Source: Porogramme epimiltina
Lineage: Eukaryota; Basidiomycota; Agaricomycetes; Polyporales; Polyporaceae
Direction of reading: 5' to 3'
Assembly (NCBI GenBank): GCA_900155495.1
Contig: FTLJ01000010.1
Coordinates: 1 to 64,000, forward strand
Length of the DNA: 64,000 nt
Below the pieces are notes generated by a model. That model had not been told where the DNA came from, made no database searches, and saw only the letters and a list, made by a program, of their open reading frames with translations. Shown here piece after piece: positions 12,371-25,134 of this stretch. Numbering within the stretch: position 1 is the first letter of the stretch; every line of letters starts with the position of its first letter. The position numbers were made by a program, and so were the translations under genes.

Positions 12371-12590
12371 TTCTGGATATTTTGTTTGGTTTTCCGTTGT
12401 GTTTTTGTGCACGGTTCTTATACCGTCGTGTCTCGGATTACGATGTGTTAATCCCTGACGCTGTCTATATACTTCTTTTAAACCATTTACCGTCGGTCTC
12501 CTAAGAGTTCTCCTTCCATCTATGGCATACAACGTCGCCGGTGAATCACGACATGCATCCCTGGATCTCAGCATCGCAGAAACAGACTTG
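12371..12590. other. 3' flank of the coiled-coil gene
   Basis: T-rich sequence after the stop at 12370, ending at the assembly gap. No gene seen. Confidence 0.4.
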
Positions 12591-13125
12591 NNNNNNNNNN
12601 NNNNNNNNNNNNNNNNNNNNNNNNNNNNNNNNNNNNNNNNNNNNNNNNNNNNNNNNNNNNNNNNNNNNNNNNNNNNNNNNNNNNNNNNNNNNNNNNNNNN
12701 NNNNNNNNNNNNNNNNNNNNNNNNNNNNNNNNNNNNNNNNNNNNNNNNNNNNNNNNNNNNNNNNNNNNNNNNNNNNNNNNNNNNNNNNNNNNNNNNNNNN
12801 NNNNNNNNNNNNNNNNNNNNNNNNNNNNNNNNNNNNNNNNNNNNNNNNNNNNNNNNNNNNNNNNNNNNNNNNNNNNNNNNNNNNNNNNNNNNNNNNNNNN
12901 NNNNNNNNNNNNNNNNNNNNNNNNNNNNNNNNNNNNNNNNNNNNNNNNNNNNNNNNNNNNNNNNNNNNNNNNNNNNNNNNNNNNNNNNNNNNNNNNNNNN
13001 NNNNNNNNNNNNNNNNNNNNNNNNNNNNNNNNNNNNNNNNNNNNNNNNNNNNNNNNNNNNNNNNNNNNNNNNNNNNNNNNNNNNNNNNNNNNNNNNNNNN
13101 NNNNNNNNNNNNNNNNNNNNNNNNN
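12591..13125. other. Assembly gap (535 N)
   Basis: Run of undetermined bases. Any open frame crossing it is an artefact. The bases on each side show no coding signal. Confidence 0.99.
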
Positions 13126-13768
13126 TTCTCGTTTTTCTCACGTCTCCGCACGACAGCGATGAGAAAGACAAGTGAAAGTTTAACACGAACTCGGCTGTCC
13201 CTTGAATATAACCCATGGGGAAAGGTTATATAGACACATTACATCTCACACACGACGAAAGGCATGTTACAGGAAAACTCTTATCTTGTGTGGCCGGTCG
13301 AGCCAAAGCCGTGAGAAAAGTAGGATGTCGGTTGCCTGTCACATGCATTTCCTCTCGACAAAAATGTTGATATGCCCGCCGTGTAGGCGATTGTCCCGGC
13401 CTTTGTGGAAGTTGAAACCATGCAACGGGGTGGTGGAAAGCGGGCGCCAATATTGTCACTGCACCGTCCCTCGGAAATGGGCGTCTACGCAGCTTTCCCT
13501 TGACCACCACCACCAACATACTCACTCCGACAAAGCAGTCCCACTTGCTTCAGTCGAACAGAAGCTGCGCCCCCCAATTGTCCGAGTCATATCTCAACTT
13601 TCCTCTTTCCTCTCCGTTCGCCATTCCCCATTCAACTCTCGCTCTGGAAACAACGTTCTCGTCACTCGTCACTTCTTCTGACCACCCAGTTAGACACTAT
13701 AACAGTCCTTCGCGCTCACGCAGACATGTACGCACACTCACATTCTCGTCTGGATCCTATCTCTCACG
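13126..13768. other. Intergenic region upstream of the FunK1 gene
   Basis: No supportable gene. The 3' half is pyrimidine-rich (CT/CA stretches from about 13500), as expected for a fungal promoter and 5' UTR. A TTATATAG element at about 13225 is too far upstream to assign with confidence. Confidence 0.35.
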
Positions 13769-16700
13769 ATGAAACCGCCACACAGATACGGCGGTCTTCC
13801 CCCTGGTGTGCTTTCCACACCCACTCAGACCGAGCGGGCCAAATTCGTCGACCCGAACAGAGAAGCAGGAGATCAGTTCCACCGCGGTGCAGAGATAGAA
13901 CGTCCTGCCATGGATCTTGAGCTGAACGGAAACTCGATCTGGATGGAGGTCAGCGAGTTCCAGGACGAACTGCTACCGAAGCCACCTGCGCACCTCATGC
14001 CGTCGCCCGAGGCGATGGCGAGCCTCAAGAAGGCTTTTGATGAGATGATAGAGAAGAACGATAAGAGAGCGGCGAGGAGGAAGATGAAGAAGGAAGATGT
14101 CCTCGCTGAGGAGTTCGTGAGTTTTCCGCTATTGTTGCTTGCCTCTCGAGCTGCGTGCTAACACGCTCACCAGGCATCGATCGTCAACAAACATATCTTG
14201 GCTCCCTCCGCTAACAGAACGGTGGACGCCCCGAAAAATGACTTCCCCCCTCCGTCCGATCCAACGCCCTCTGGGGCTCGTCCGAAGACGCGGTCTGTCA
14301 CTCGTGCCATCGCAGGTGCAGTCAGGGCGGGCGCGTCTCGTGTGAAGAAGTCGGTCAGGAAGCCCCAGCCCAAGCCCGACACATCCAAACAGCCGACGGC
14401 CCCACCCCCCTCCACCGTCAAGAACATCCCGAAGTACAACATGAAGCTCTCTCCAAACAAGTGGGATGATAACGATGCCGGTCGGAACAAGTCCGACGCC
14501 GCGATCTATCCCGACGGTGTCAAACTCGTCGCCGACAAGCCGAACTGGGAACACCAGCGCCTCTTCGTCGAGTTCAAGCTTGGCGGCACCGCGAACGACC
14601 CTTTCGATGACGCCGAGTATGCTACTAATATAGAGACGACAGCGAAGACACGCGCTGAGGTTCGGGGTCAGCTTCTCGCCTACGCAGACAGGGTCTTCGC
14701 ATACCAGCACCGCACGGGGTTGTTCTCGATGATTGTCATCGGTCATAAATTTCGATTCATGCGGTGGGATCGGTCTGGTGTGTTCGTGACGGAGATGAGA
14801 GACTACGTCGAGGACCCGACTGTGCTTGTCGAGCTGCTGCTGGGTTTCATCATTTTGGACGACGAGTCTCAAGGAATCGATTCGACTGCGACGATGCTCA
14901 GCCCCCAATCTGCAGACTGGAAGCTTATGGACGACCTTGTGTCCAAGGACAAACCCTTCAAGCTTCCCGAGGTGACAATCAAACCCGGCGCTCTGCTACC
15001 GGACGAGCTGTCCCACGCTGTACTCGAGGATCATCCAGACGTCGTACCCATGATCGTCGACCCTCCTCCCGATGGATCTTCTGCTGCTCCGCCTGCTCCT
15101 GGCGCTCCGTCACCGCACGACGGTAAAGACACAAGGTCACGGGTGGATGAAAGCCAGTTTGTTTGGGAGCACGAACGAATCTGCTTCCGACACTCACTGA
15201 AGGACTGGCCTCGGTACAGGCTGAAGGTCGGAGAGGACAACACGTTCCTAGTGGCCCGACGGCAGTACGAGATGTCTGGTCTGATTGGTCGGGGCACTCG
15301 AGGCTACACTGCATATCATAAGGAGTCTGGTCGGTTCGTTTTTCTCAAGGATGCTTGGCGGCCTCACTACGACGGGATCGAGTTGGAAGGCGACGTCCTG
15401 GAGACCCTTAACTCGGCCGGGGTGCGGAATGTGCCAACGGCGATCGTGCACGGGTTCGTGGAAGATCAGACGACTCGTGTATCTGAGTATTCTGTTGCGA
15501 CGAAGATGACGAACAAGGCTCGGAAGGAGAAGGCCGCTGACGCGCAGCGCGCGCGGGAAGGGAAGAAGACTAGTAAGCGACGTCGAGAAGAACCGTCCGG
15601 CAAGATCGACACAACGCGGGTCCGACACTATGCCCACTATCGGTTGGTGGTGAAAGAGATTTGTATCTCTCTCAACCTGTTCCTGTCGAGTCGGCAGCTG
15701 ATGTCAATCATAAGAGATGCGCTTCAAGGTAAGCTCCCTCGTATAATTTCATGACATGTTGTCAGAGAGAACTCACAGTCTCGATCTACTAGCGCATGCC
15801 GACGCGGTTGAGATTTGCATGATCATCCACAGAGATATAAGCAGCGGCAATATCCTCATTCGTCCTGTTTTCCTCCTAGGTAACGACGGTCACATCAGAG
15901 TGGAATGGGTGGGCATTTTGACAGATTGGGAACTGTCAAAGCCCATTGTTCCACCTGGTACTGGCACCGCACGCCAGCCTGAACGTACGGTGAGTAGCTA
16001 TCATGAACGGTATGAGTTAGAGGCTGACGACATATGCTTAGGGAACATTCCGGTACATGTCCGTTGCGTCTCTCTCAGATCCCTTTCACGTCATCAGTGT
16101 AGCGGATGAGATCGAGTCGTTCATCAACGTCTTGCTGTACAATGCGGTGGAGCGCTTGCCGCACAATCACGAGAATCACATGAAGGAAGTTATGAGGTAT
16201 TTCCTCGATTGTCTCTCAGACGACGGATATCGATCATGCGGTGAGAGAAAACGGGATACCATCGACAAGGGTGTTGGGATTACGGTCAAGAAACAGGTTA
16301 TTAAGTTTGGTGCACCGGGACAGCCGATCAAGCCCTTGAACAAGCTTCTGTCCACCATGTTTCGCCGATTCCGGGCGCGGTACGTTGTTCTTGATCACGA
16401 AAGCGGCGGCACTCCCTCCGAAGATCTTAAGGAAACCCAATCCACTGACGAGAGCGAGGAGGATGGGCATCCACCGACCCAACGGCAACGCGTCGGCATA
16501 GACTATGACAAGTTTGGATATGATGATGATACGGAGACCGAGACATCGGGACCTTCGGACGAGACCAGAGCGCGTGCCAAGCTCCTCGATACTCATCGTG
16601 CAACTCTTGCGATGTTCCGAGTTGTCGATGAAACGGCCGAAGGCGAATGGCCACAGAACGAAGTCCTCCGCAACCACTTGCTCAAACCGGAGCCAGAGGC

Positions 16701-16911
16701 GGGCACGGCTCAAGATTCAGTCATCGCTAAGGGATCAGGTACGATCTGGACGCCCAGTGCGACCACGGAAGATACTGGCTCTACAAAGATAGTTCCTGCG
16801 TACAAACCTCCTCGTGAGCCGCCGCGCGAGCAGCCTCCACGCCGAGTCGGTGCTATCGTACAAGGACTGAGCCTATCTGAAGAGCTCATGAAGGCGGCCA
16901 CAGGAGGCTAG
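13769..16911 (+). CDS. FunK1-type fungal protein kinase, 4 exons, 989 aa
   Basis: Exons 13769-14116, 14174-15728, 15793-15989 and 16042-16911. Splice phases are 0, 1 and 0, and introns are 52-64 bp. The 160-residue N-terminal part is basic and Pro-rich. The FunK1 region begins near WEHQRLFVEFKLGG, and a glycine-loop-like GRGTRGYTAYH precedes FVFLKD. The catalytic loop is HRDISSGN (H647, R648, D649, N654). The DFG position is D679-W680-E681, the D-W-x form usual in FunK1. The stretch GTFRYMSVASL follows, an activation-segment-like block. The C-terminus (about 830 onward) is acidic and then Pro-rich, probably disordered. FunK1 is an expanded, mostly uncharacterised kinase family of multicellular basidiomycetes; a signalling role is inferred. 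It converges on the P450 gene 413 bp downstream. A decayed relative lies at 26.4-27.0 kb. Confidence 0.93.
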
Positions 16912-17324
16912 AGCGCCATGTACGCAAGTACCCTGCCATACGCCTCCGAGGAGCCCGCTGGTACGTGTGCCTTGTTGTGTTCCCAGATATCCCTGGTTGT
17001 AGTGCACCTTAGACGTTCCGAGATTGTGTTCTCTTGCTTGCGATAGCTCCTGTGTCTGCACTGTGTTTGTACACCCATCCTCGGCATCTCATCGCCGTAA
17101 TGTATCTCGTTTATAAAGATATCGACTCCCATGCGCTCCGATGGCGGTTTTGACAGGTGAGTCGAGATCGTGGACTTCGATTGAACAGGGCGAGAATAGC
17201 ACATCGAGTTACTAGAGCTATGCCATCAACACCACTCACGAAACATCCGACCCCCATAGCACATATCCACCCTTCATAGGCCGACGCAAACTCTGCTCCG
17301 CCATCCGTCCCCGCCGTGCACGCC
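16912..17324. other. Convergent intergenic region
   Basis: 413 bp between the FunK1 stop (+) and the P450 stop (-), shared by the two 3' UTRs. No other feature seen. Confidence 0.5.
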
Positions 17325-19529
17325 TCACGCGTCCGCGCACGCCGAAACGCGCACAGGCACCACCGGGCGCGTCGCAACGAGGTATGCCCTGTACTCGCGC
17401 TCGTACGCGGCCGCGTCCCAGCCCTCGCGCAGCGCGAACGCGAGCTGGCGCACGAGCGCGCACGTGACCGTGCGCACCTCCTGCAGCGCGAGGCCCTTGC
17501 CGACGCAGTTCATCGGGCCCGCGGCGAACGGCGTGAACGCCGCGTCGTTGTGCGCGAACGCGCCGGGACGGGAGAGCTCGAGCGAGGCGTAGGCGGGGTC
17601 TGTGGGCGCGGCGGCGCCTGAGGCGAGCAGCCAGCGGTCGGGCCAGAAGGAGGCGGGGAAGGGCGAGAAGTTGAGTGGGTCGCGGTGAAGGGAGTAGCAG
17701 TGCACCCATACGGATGTCCCTGGAGGGAAGAAGCTGTGGAAATAGTAGTGAGATCGGGGGATGAACGAGCACAAAAGGGATAGTGCGTACTGCTCTCCGA
17801 CCGTTGCGCCCGCGCTCTTGTGCGGAACCATCCTTTGGCTGCCGTTGGGCACGGGCGGGAAGAGACGTAGCGTCTCATTGCTGTGAGATGTGGGGTTAGG
17901 GTTAAGTTGTTCTTGAGAGAAATGTCCAGGACTTACATGACAGCATTGAGGTAGTGCATATCACGGTGGTGTTTTGGGTCATATGCGTCCTCGCCGGGTG
18001 GGTAGAACTTGTCGACCTCGGCCTGGAGGCGCGCGTACGCCTCGGGATGTGTGAGGAGCAGAAAGAAGAGGCTTGTGAGAGCGCTCGATGTGGTGTCTGC
18101 GCCAGCGACTACTACAAGACACCCATCGTCTGTAAGCTGGTGCATCGGAACGCGATCGGCGCTCTTCTCCTGCAGATCCTCATTGTTCTGCAAAGAGATC
18201 AGTACGGCCCTCGGAGCTGGAGCATGTCACGCACAAGGTAGTGGAAAAGGTCCCGGCGCATGGACCCCCTCTTGATCCTCGCCTCAGTCAGCCCTCGGCA
18301 GTGCTTGATGAGCGTGGTCAAGGGGGCAACGGCAGCGGGGATGTGACGAAGGTACACGCCGAGCCATGGGACGTGGGCAAGAAGGGTTCCGACGCTGCGC
18401 GGGTAGTTTAGAGCCAGCGTAGGAGAGCAAAGCGAGAGATACGTACGCCATTCCCTCGTCCAAGACCTTCCACACGTTGTTCGCATCCCCGTCGCGCAGC
18501 AGTTCTGAGCCGCCGCCGAACCTAGCCATAAGCTCAGCATCGCCTAGCATCGCACTGTTGGCAAACTGGCCCCGACTCACGCCATGTCGCTCATGAAGTC
18601 GTACCTATCCCCGCTGTCAGCGCATGCTCTGGAGTCCAAGCCTAGCGCAACCACTCACGCGAAGTAGTTGAAAAACAGGCCCAGCACGACCTCTCCCTTT
18701 TGCCGCTCGAGTGCGTCGACGAGCCCGCGCGCGCGAAACGCGATCGTGTCTTCGTACTCGCGCAGCGCGGCGGCGCCGAGTGCCTTGTTCCATACTCGTC
18801 GCCGCTGAAGGTGCTCCTCCGTGTCCATGATTCCAATAAGTGGGAGGTGTATGCCGTCGCTGAGCATCCGTCCGACGTACTCTGTGTGCGGCACACGCGT
18901 GAGCTCAGGATGTAGAGGCAGGAGAGAAGATGACGCACGCGGACCCTTGGCGAAGGCTGATGCGGCGCCCATGACGGGCGCGACCGCGTCGGCGTCGCGG
19001 ATGGAGATCTCGTTCGGTCCTGCGCGCACGATAAGTGCACAGTTCTCAGCTTATTCGCAGGGGGGAGGCTCACCGATGCGCACGACGTCGCCGTACTGCT
19101 CGTGCAGGCGCGCGATGTGGAGATGCTCGTAGCCGCCCCAAGACACGCACGCAGGCCACCACTGTGAGAGCTTGCATCCAATCGGGCCCGGGTAGCGTGC
19201 GAGGGGGTGGAAGGGCGAGATACGGTAGAGAAGGATGAAGGCGGAGAGCGCACCAAGGTACACAGCGTGTGCGAGAAGGAGGGAGGGGATGGGAGAGTTA
19301 CCGGCGGAGATGAGGAGTGGAGAGGCGAGGACGGGTGGGCCATAAAGCAGTGCGGTGTGTGCGGGGATGGAATACGTCTCGAAGCGCTTGAATATTTGTT
19401 GCGCGGCCTGAGGTTCGAATTCGACGTCAATGAGTCAATGGCCTCAGCCTTTGGCGATAGAAGAGCGCAAGGAATACGTACGAGCGCGAGGAAGACGAGA
19501 CACCCGAGTACTTCTGCCGTCTGCTGCAT
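17325..19529 (-). CDS. Cytochrome P450 monooxygenase, 9 exons, 583 aa
   Basis: Exons on the minus strand: 19529-19482, 19407-19074, 19019-18659, 18604-18581, 18521-18447, 18394-18235, 18187-17937, 17880-17791 and 17733-17325. All phases agree, including a 24-bp exon. The N-terminus has up to three hydrophobic segments, as in membrane-anchored basidiomycete P450s, then the proline hinge HPLARYPGP. The I-helix motif is AGADTT (362-367), the K-helix ExxR is E420-R423, and the heme loop FAAGPMNCVG places the ligand Cys at 524. All catalytic motifs are present, so it should be an active NADPH-CPR-dependent endoplasmic-reticulum monooxygenase. Substrate cannot be told from sequence; no backbone biosynthetic enzyme lies nearby, so membership of a metabolite cluster is not supported. 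The CYP family number was not assigned. Confidence 0.94.
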
Positions 19530-20650
19530 GGTTCTCGTGGGAGAGGCGGAGGCGCGGCTTCATCGTCTACGCCTGTATATGAGGAGCGCGTTCCGGGGGT
19601 ACAAAAGGGGATAGTGTATTTCGTTGGTGTAATCACCCTAATTACGTCATGCCAGTTATCACCGCCGTCTTGTTCTCCAGCCCGCAAGGTACCTGGAAGA
19701 GGAATGGGTTGGGTGAGCATGGTGCACGTCCATGACAATGAACTCGCGGGGTTTGGACCAGCTGATGGGAATTGACAGGCACAGGTGGAACGCCGCGGAA
19801 GCAGATTACTTGTCATGGCAAAGTGTGCGCTGCGAGAACAAAATAGACCATATGGGAAGATTCATGCCCCCATCCCGCATTTGTATCGTTCCGCCATCAA
19901 GTTTGGGGTAGCTTCAACTCGGAGGCGTGTGGAATGGCGGCAATGAGCAATCATCTCGGGGCGCCGCCATGGGTCGCACAGCGCGCGAACAGCAGGGGGT
20001 TGATGAAAGGGATGCGGAAAACCGAAAGCTCAATGAAAACGGAAACGGAAACGTACAAGTACAGTATATTCGACTTGAAAGAGTGCGATGGTTCCATTAC
20101 TCGTGCTCCCTCTCTGGCGGCTTGGGCATGGGGGCTTGAGGCGAGGGCTGGGTGTGCCGGATGAGGGACTCGCGCTCCCTTGGGTCTATCTCAACGGATG
20201 TCCTTCTGCATGTGCACAGGTGCTCTGTACAGCTGTGGCCTATCGAAAATTCACGCCCGTCAGGTTGCATTTGCGGTCAGTTTGGACGGATGTTGAACTC
20301 ACGGATGCTCATAAAGTCGTAGCATATGCCGAGGCAGACTGCGGTGAGGGCCGTAAGGCAAGGCGTTAGGCAATGACCAACGACATCGTCTGACATGGGG
20401 GCGAGTGCGTGCTAGCCGCGCTGAGGCTGGTAGTAGTGGGAGTCGGAGCGTGTTTAGAGGGGGAAAGGCAAGAAGCGTCGAACGTCCCCAGCCAGAGCAG
20501 CGCTGGAGTCGGGCCGCAGCGAGGCCCAGCCTAGACCTAATCTAGGGTTCCCCGTTTAGTAAGGAAAACCTATAAAGCAGATTTCGCTCACTTGCGTCTT
20601 GACGAGAATAACAATCTTCCCAATCTTCATCTCTTACACCCACTACCACG
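19530..20650. other. Divergent intergenic (promoter) region
   Basis: 1.1 kb between the P450 start (-) and the GTPase start (+). It should contain both promoters. No convincing ORF, repeat or strong TATA element recognised. Confidence 0.45.
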
Positions 20651-22760
20651 ATGGCGCGAAATAGTGCGTTTACCGGCTTGGGCCATACCTGCTGCTCATA
20701 CGCCGACAGAACATCGCAAACTCGACGTCCCCACGAAGTCCAGTAAGCCCCTGACACTCTAAATCAGTCGGGTAGATCCCTGATCGCCCCCATAGAGCTC
20801 AAGAAAGATCCTGGTGTCCCCCGTCTTCCGAGTCTGAAGGCACGGAATGCAGGAAAACCACATGCACACCCTGTGAGCTCCTCAAACATCTCCGAGTCTT
20901 CGCCGGTGGCTCATACCGGGACAGCCTCCCCGCTTAGACCCCGACGCGCAAATGGCCTCGGAGCCAACTTTATCCTCCCTCGCCGCGCTCGCCGCCTCTT
21001 CTTCAGCAGTGGACGATGAGGCATTCTCCGCGGATCCATCTTCGTCAACTGGCACGACCAAGACGAAAGAGCAGCTCCGCCGCCATTACGTTCAGGCCTT
21101 ACACAAAGTCATCGACGAAAGCGACATAATCGTGCTCGTGCTCGACGCGCGTGATCCAGAGGGGTGTAGGAGCAGGCTGGTGGAAGAAGAGGTGCGGCGG
21201 CGGGAGAGCGAGGGAAAGCGGTTGGTCTTTGTGCTCAACAAAATCGGTGCGCGCCGTTGTCTCCGTCTGGTGCTAGGTGATTCGAGCATGAAAATGTGCG
21301 GTAGACCTCATCCCTCGGGAGAACGCACAAGAGTGGTTGCGGTATCTCCGCCACAGCACTCCTACACTCCCATTCAAGTCCGCAGGGTCGCACCAACGAT
21401 CGAATCTTTCTTCGTCTACGGCTCCCGCGTTAATGCGCTTGCTGAAGGCGTATAAGCCTGCGGCGCAGAGCATCACTGTCGGCATAGTTGGATATCCGAA
21501 TGTCGGCAAGAGTAGTCTCATCAACTCCCTCAAACGCTCGAAGGTGCGTATTCGCTACTGTGTCATTCAACTCACTCCAACCGTGTACCACTTATTATAG
21601 GTCTGCGCCGTTGCCGCACGACCAGGTCACACGAAGGAGCTACAGACGGTGCAACTTGAGCGCGGCTTGCGGATCATTGACTCGCCGGGTGTCGTGTTTG
21701 ATGATGACGACTTCGACGATGGCAAAGGCAGCCGTAAAGGCAACGTCCTATTGAGGAACGTCGTGAAGGTTGAGGATATTGATGACCCCGTCGCTATAGG
21801 TGCGCCTCAATTCGTGTAGCCGCACTGACCTTGGCTGACCGCGAGGGGTTACAGTCGAGGAGATCATCGCGCGCACAGACCATGCTTTGATCAAGAAGCT
21901 CTACAACGTCGAGGATTACACTTCGACACTAGAATTCCTCACCATGGTCGCGCTACTCACCGGACGCCTCTCAAAGGTCGCTCTCACTTTTGCGCCTTAT
22001 GACACATCTATTTGCTAACGCCGGTTGTAGGGAGGCACACCCGACATCCTCGCAGCAGCGCGTCAGATCCTCACCGACTGGAATCACCAGAAGATCCCTT
22101 ACTTCTCCACCCCTCCCACCTTGCACCCATCGCTCGTCCCGTCGACCGTGCCTGGCACGAGCGGTGCGCAAGTTGCACCGGGCGCCGAGACCATCGGCCA
22201 AGCGCAGATCGTGACGGAGTTCGCACCTGCGTTCACGCTTGACGGCCTCTTCGGTGCTGCGGACGCCGGCGCGTTCGGGAGTGGCGAGGGCGCAGACTCG
22301 GAGATGGGCATGGAGATAGCAGATACGCCCGAGGGAGGCGAATCAATGGACGAAGACGGGTATGTCGTCTACGCGGCCCTAGCCCCTGCGCACATACTTA
22401 TACCCTCATCTCCCGCATCGCAGGAAGCAGATGGAGCAGGATGACCTTGCGCACCGCATCCCCCGCAAACGGTCGCGCAGCCCATCCGTCGCAAGCACCG
22501 TTGTCGCTGCGTCTGTCACCGAGCGCGATGGTGCGCGGCCACACGCGCCCAAGCGCCTAAGGCGCTCACGTGACGTGGAGGTGGAGGAGCATGCGAAGAA
22601 AGCGATGGCGGGGGCGAACCCGCTTGGGCGACGAGTGCTGAAGCGGGAAGCGAAGAAGGCGCGTCAGGCAGCTAAACGGAGAGAGCGCGCGGTGAGAGGC
22701 ATGGAGGTTGACCGGGACGAGGAGATGGGCGGAGGGCTGGAGGCCACGTTCATGGGTTGA
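20651..22760 (+). CDS. NUG1: Nucleolar circularly permuted GTPase, Nug1/GNL3 (nucleostemin) family, 9 exons, 556 aa
   Basis: Exons 20651-20663, 20710-20742, 20796-20872, 20925-21246, 21305-21543, 21601-21799, 21855-21976, 22031-22359 and 22424-22760. All phases are consistent (two very small first exons). G motifs are in permuted order: G5* DARDP (115-119), G4 NKID (146-149), G1 GYPNVGKSS (211-219), G3 DSPG (255-258). The N-terminal LKKDPGVPRLPSLK matches the conserved KKDPGxP segment of the family. The C-terminus is basic and Lys/Arg-rich (ribosomal or nucleolar binding). Known family role: assembly and nuclear export of pre-60S ribosomal subunits. The N-terminal basic extension is shorter than in yeast Nug1. 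An alternative start at 20952 would lose the KKDPG block, so 20651 is preferred. Confidence 0.93.
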
Positions 22761-23271
22761 ACGGCCAGTCTGCGGGCACAGCGGGGTTGAGCCGTGGGTG
22801 ATGTGCGTGTTGCGCACGAGTCGTACGTCGTGACAATTACCTTGTACTTATGATTTGCACGCGATGATGCTGGTTGCAGATTTCCGCACCCCTATTCCGT
22901 CTCCTTCTCCCGAGCCGGCTTTTGTGAGCTAAGCACAGAAATTCTGACCGCAGGGCTGTACGGGACCGTGCACGCATGTCTCACCTGCTGCTTCTCCGCT
23001 GCAGTAAACCGAATGCGATCACGCTCCTCGTGGTGGTTACGCCTGTGGAATCTACCCAATCTGGGACAAGCTATGGGCGGTGATGCAGGAAGCACAGCTG
23101 ATATGCGTTTTCGAAGCCACTATCTCTCACCAACCGAGATGATGACGATCCCTCTGCCAAGCTTTCCTGAGAAACCCGCCGCTCCCCGTCGGCTTTCTCC
23201 TATAAGACCATCGGTTCGTATACGCATCCATATTCTTCAAATCCTATCTCAACACATCACACACCTTCAAC
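22761..23271. other. Intergenic region
   Basis: 511 bp between the GTPase stop and the DUF4246 gene start. TCCTATAAGA at about 23199-23208 lies roughly 65 bp upstream of ATG 23272 and could act as a TATA-like element. Nothing else seen. Confidence 0.4.
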
Positions 23272-25134
23272 ATGGAGCAACCCCCCCGCTCGCCATCTCC
23301 CGCCAGTGACTCCGACCAGAGCGACAGCACGTCGAGCAGCGAGGAAATCCAGACGTCTTCTAAGGTCAATCAGAGACGTCGCTCCATACCCTCTCCATAC
23401 GACTTTCACGACAACGAGCCTATGACTCTCGTTGAGGTGCGCATGCGCTTCTTCTCAGGCAACATTCGCACAAAGCCGGCTTGGTGGGAGAAGATACACG
23501 ACGACGAGGTCGTGGCCAAGTGGCGCGCCGAGATCACGAAGAGGGACAAGAGGGAGGTCGAGAAGCTCTGGGGCGGCAACAAGTACTGGATGGTGTGGTA
23601 CGGCAAGAGCGCGGGGAAGCTGCAGGGTACTCCGAAGCGTTGGCCGCGGGAGCCGATCACGGAGGCGCAGCTGGACTATATCATCGAGGAGATCAAGTAT
23701 GAAGCAACGCAGCGAGACGAGAAGACAGGGATATTCGTGAGTTCTATATCGGTTGCACTATACACGCGTTCATGTACTGACGAGATGTGGTAGCAATCTT
23801 CGATTCCTGGTGTCTACGAGTCGCCCTCCCTCATCGCTCCGGAGATATCGGCGGAGTTCATCAAAGCCGTTTCGATCCTCGAGGACGTTCCGGAGGCAGA
23901 GAAAGACTGGCGTCCGGAATCAAATAACCAGGTACTCGACCTCGTCCACCCTTCTCTCTACTGCCTCCGCATTGGCGAAAGTCTCGTTCGCCTGAGCGAC
24001 ACCTCGGGTTCGGAAGGCTCACCGGAGGTGCTCACAAACGATGTCTATATCGCGTGCCGCGAGGATCTGAGTGTAGTGGAAGAGTACACGCTGTCCGCCA
24101 AGTACCAGTGGCTACCGACAGATTTTGTCGTGTCGGAGGACGGAGACGAGGCTACGCCTAGTTCCTATATCAACAACATCCATCCGATACGACACCAGGC
24201 CCTGTACCCACCCATTTCGTCGATAGTCGCTCGCTTCGTCCCGCTCTTCGAGAAGGTCCTCGCTCACGCTGTCGCGCCGACATGTCCTCTTATCATCCAG
24301 GTGGACCCGTGGAAGTGGTACGATCACGTCACAGCCCCAGAGCCCTACTACAAAGATGTCCCAAAGCGAAAAGAGTGGACGCGACTGCACCGCTGGGCGC
24401 ACATCCCCGATCCCTCTCCCTTCCAACCCCCTCAGCCTGTTCAGCCCTTTCCCCTAACGGGCCGTACCCTTCAAGTCATCGTCAAGCTTTCCAACATCGT
24501 CCTCACCCCCGAGAACCCGTCTTACCCCGGCGGCACGTGGTACGTCGAAGGCATGGCCAACGAGCGCATCGTCGCGACCGGCATATACTACTACAACACA
24601 GAGAACATCACCGAGTCCCGCCTTAGCTTCCGCCAGTGCGTGAGCGAGGGAGACTGGGGAATGTCCCTTGAGTACGAGCAGAACGACTCGAGGGGGTACT
24701 GCGTCGCATACGGGTTTGGGAATGGGGACTCGCTCAGCCAGCGGCTCGGATACGTCGTTGCGAAGGAGGGGAAGTGCATCGCGTTTCCGAACTTTCACCA
24801 GCACTGGGTGCACCCCTTCCGGCTCGCGGACGCGACGAAGCCGGGAGTGAGGAAGATCCTGACGTTGTTCTTGGTGGACCCGGAAATCAGGGTGCTGTCG
24901 ACGAGCGACGTGCCGCCTCAGCAGGAGGAATGGGCGATAGAGGAGATGGGAAAAGCCTCGGGGATGGGGAAGCTTCCCGTGGAGCTTTTCGAGATGATCG
25001 CGGACTACGCAAAGAGCGGGCTTATCTCGAGGGAAACAGCAAAGGAGCATCGGGTGGAGGTGATGGAGGAGCGATCGCAGTTCGTGAGGATGAACAACGA
25101 GGAAGTATTTGATATGGAGTTTACGATGCACTGA
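23272..25134 (+). CDS. DUF4246-domain protein, 2 exons, 601 aa
   Basis: Exons 23272-23736 and 23794-25134 (phase-0 intron, GTGAGT donor). The first 45 residues are Ser/acidic and probably disordered. The rest carries the DUF4246 signature, including LQVIVKLSNIVLTPE, YPGGTWYVEGMANERIVATG and IYYYNTENITESRLSFRQ (about residues 385-435), then CIAFPNFHQHWVHPF. The His and acidic residues in these conserved blocks resemble the metal-site layout of cupin-like 2-oxoglutarate oxygenases, but that is my inference; the family has no established reaction. Length is normal. A fragment of another family member lies at 58.7 kb. Confidence 0.93.

Noticed and set aside
11981..13216. Apparent 411-aa minus-strand frame across 12-13.2 kb, and plus-strand frames at 12522-13233
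   Set aside because: They are produced by translating through the run of N.
14129..14908. Long minus-strand open frame opposite the FunK1 gene
   Set aside because: It is the antisense shadow of a conserved kinase exon in GC-rich DNA; the plus strand carries the recognisable domain. The same reasoning removed 24454-25143 (-), 955-1557 (-) and 11047-11529 (-).
17325..19529. P450 as part of a secondary-metabolite cluster
   Set aside because: Neighbours are a kinase, a ribosome-biogenesis GTPase and a DUF4246 protein; no synthase, terpene cyclase, transporter or regulator is adjacent.
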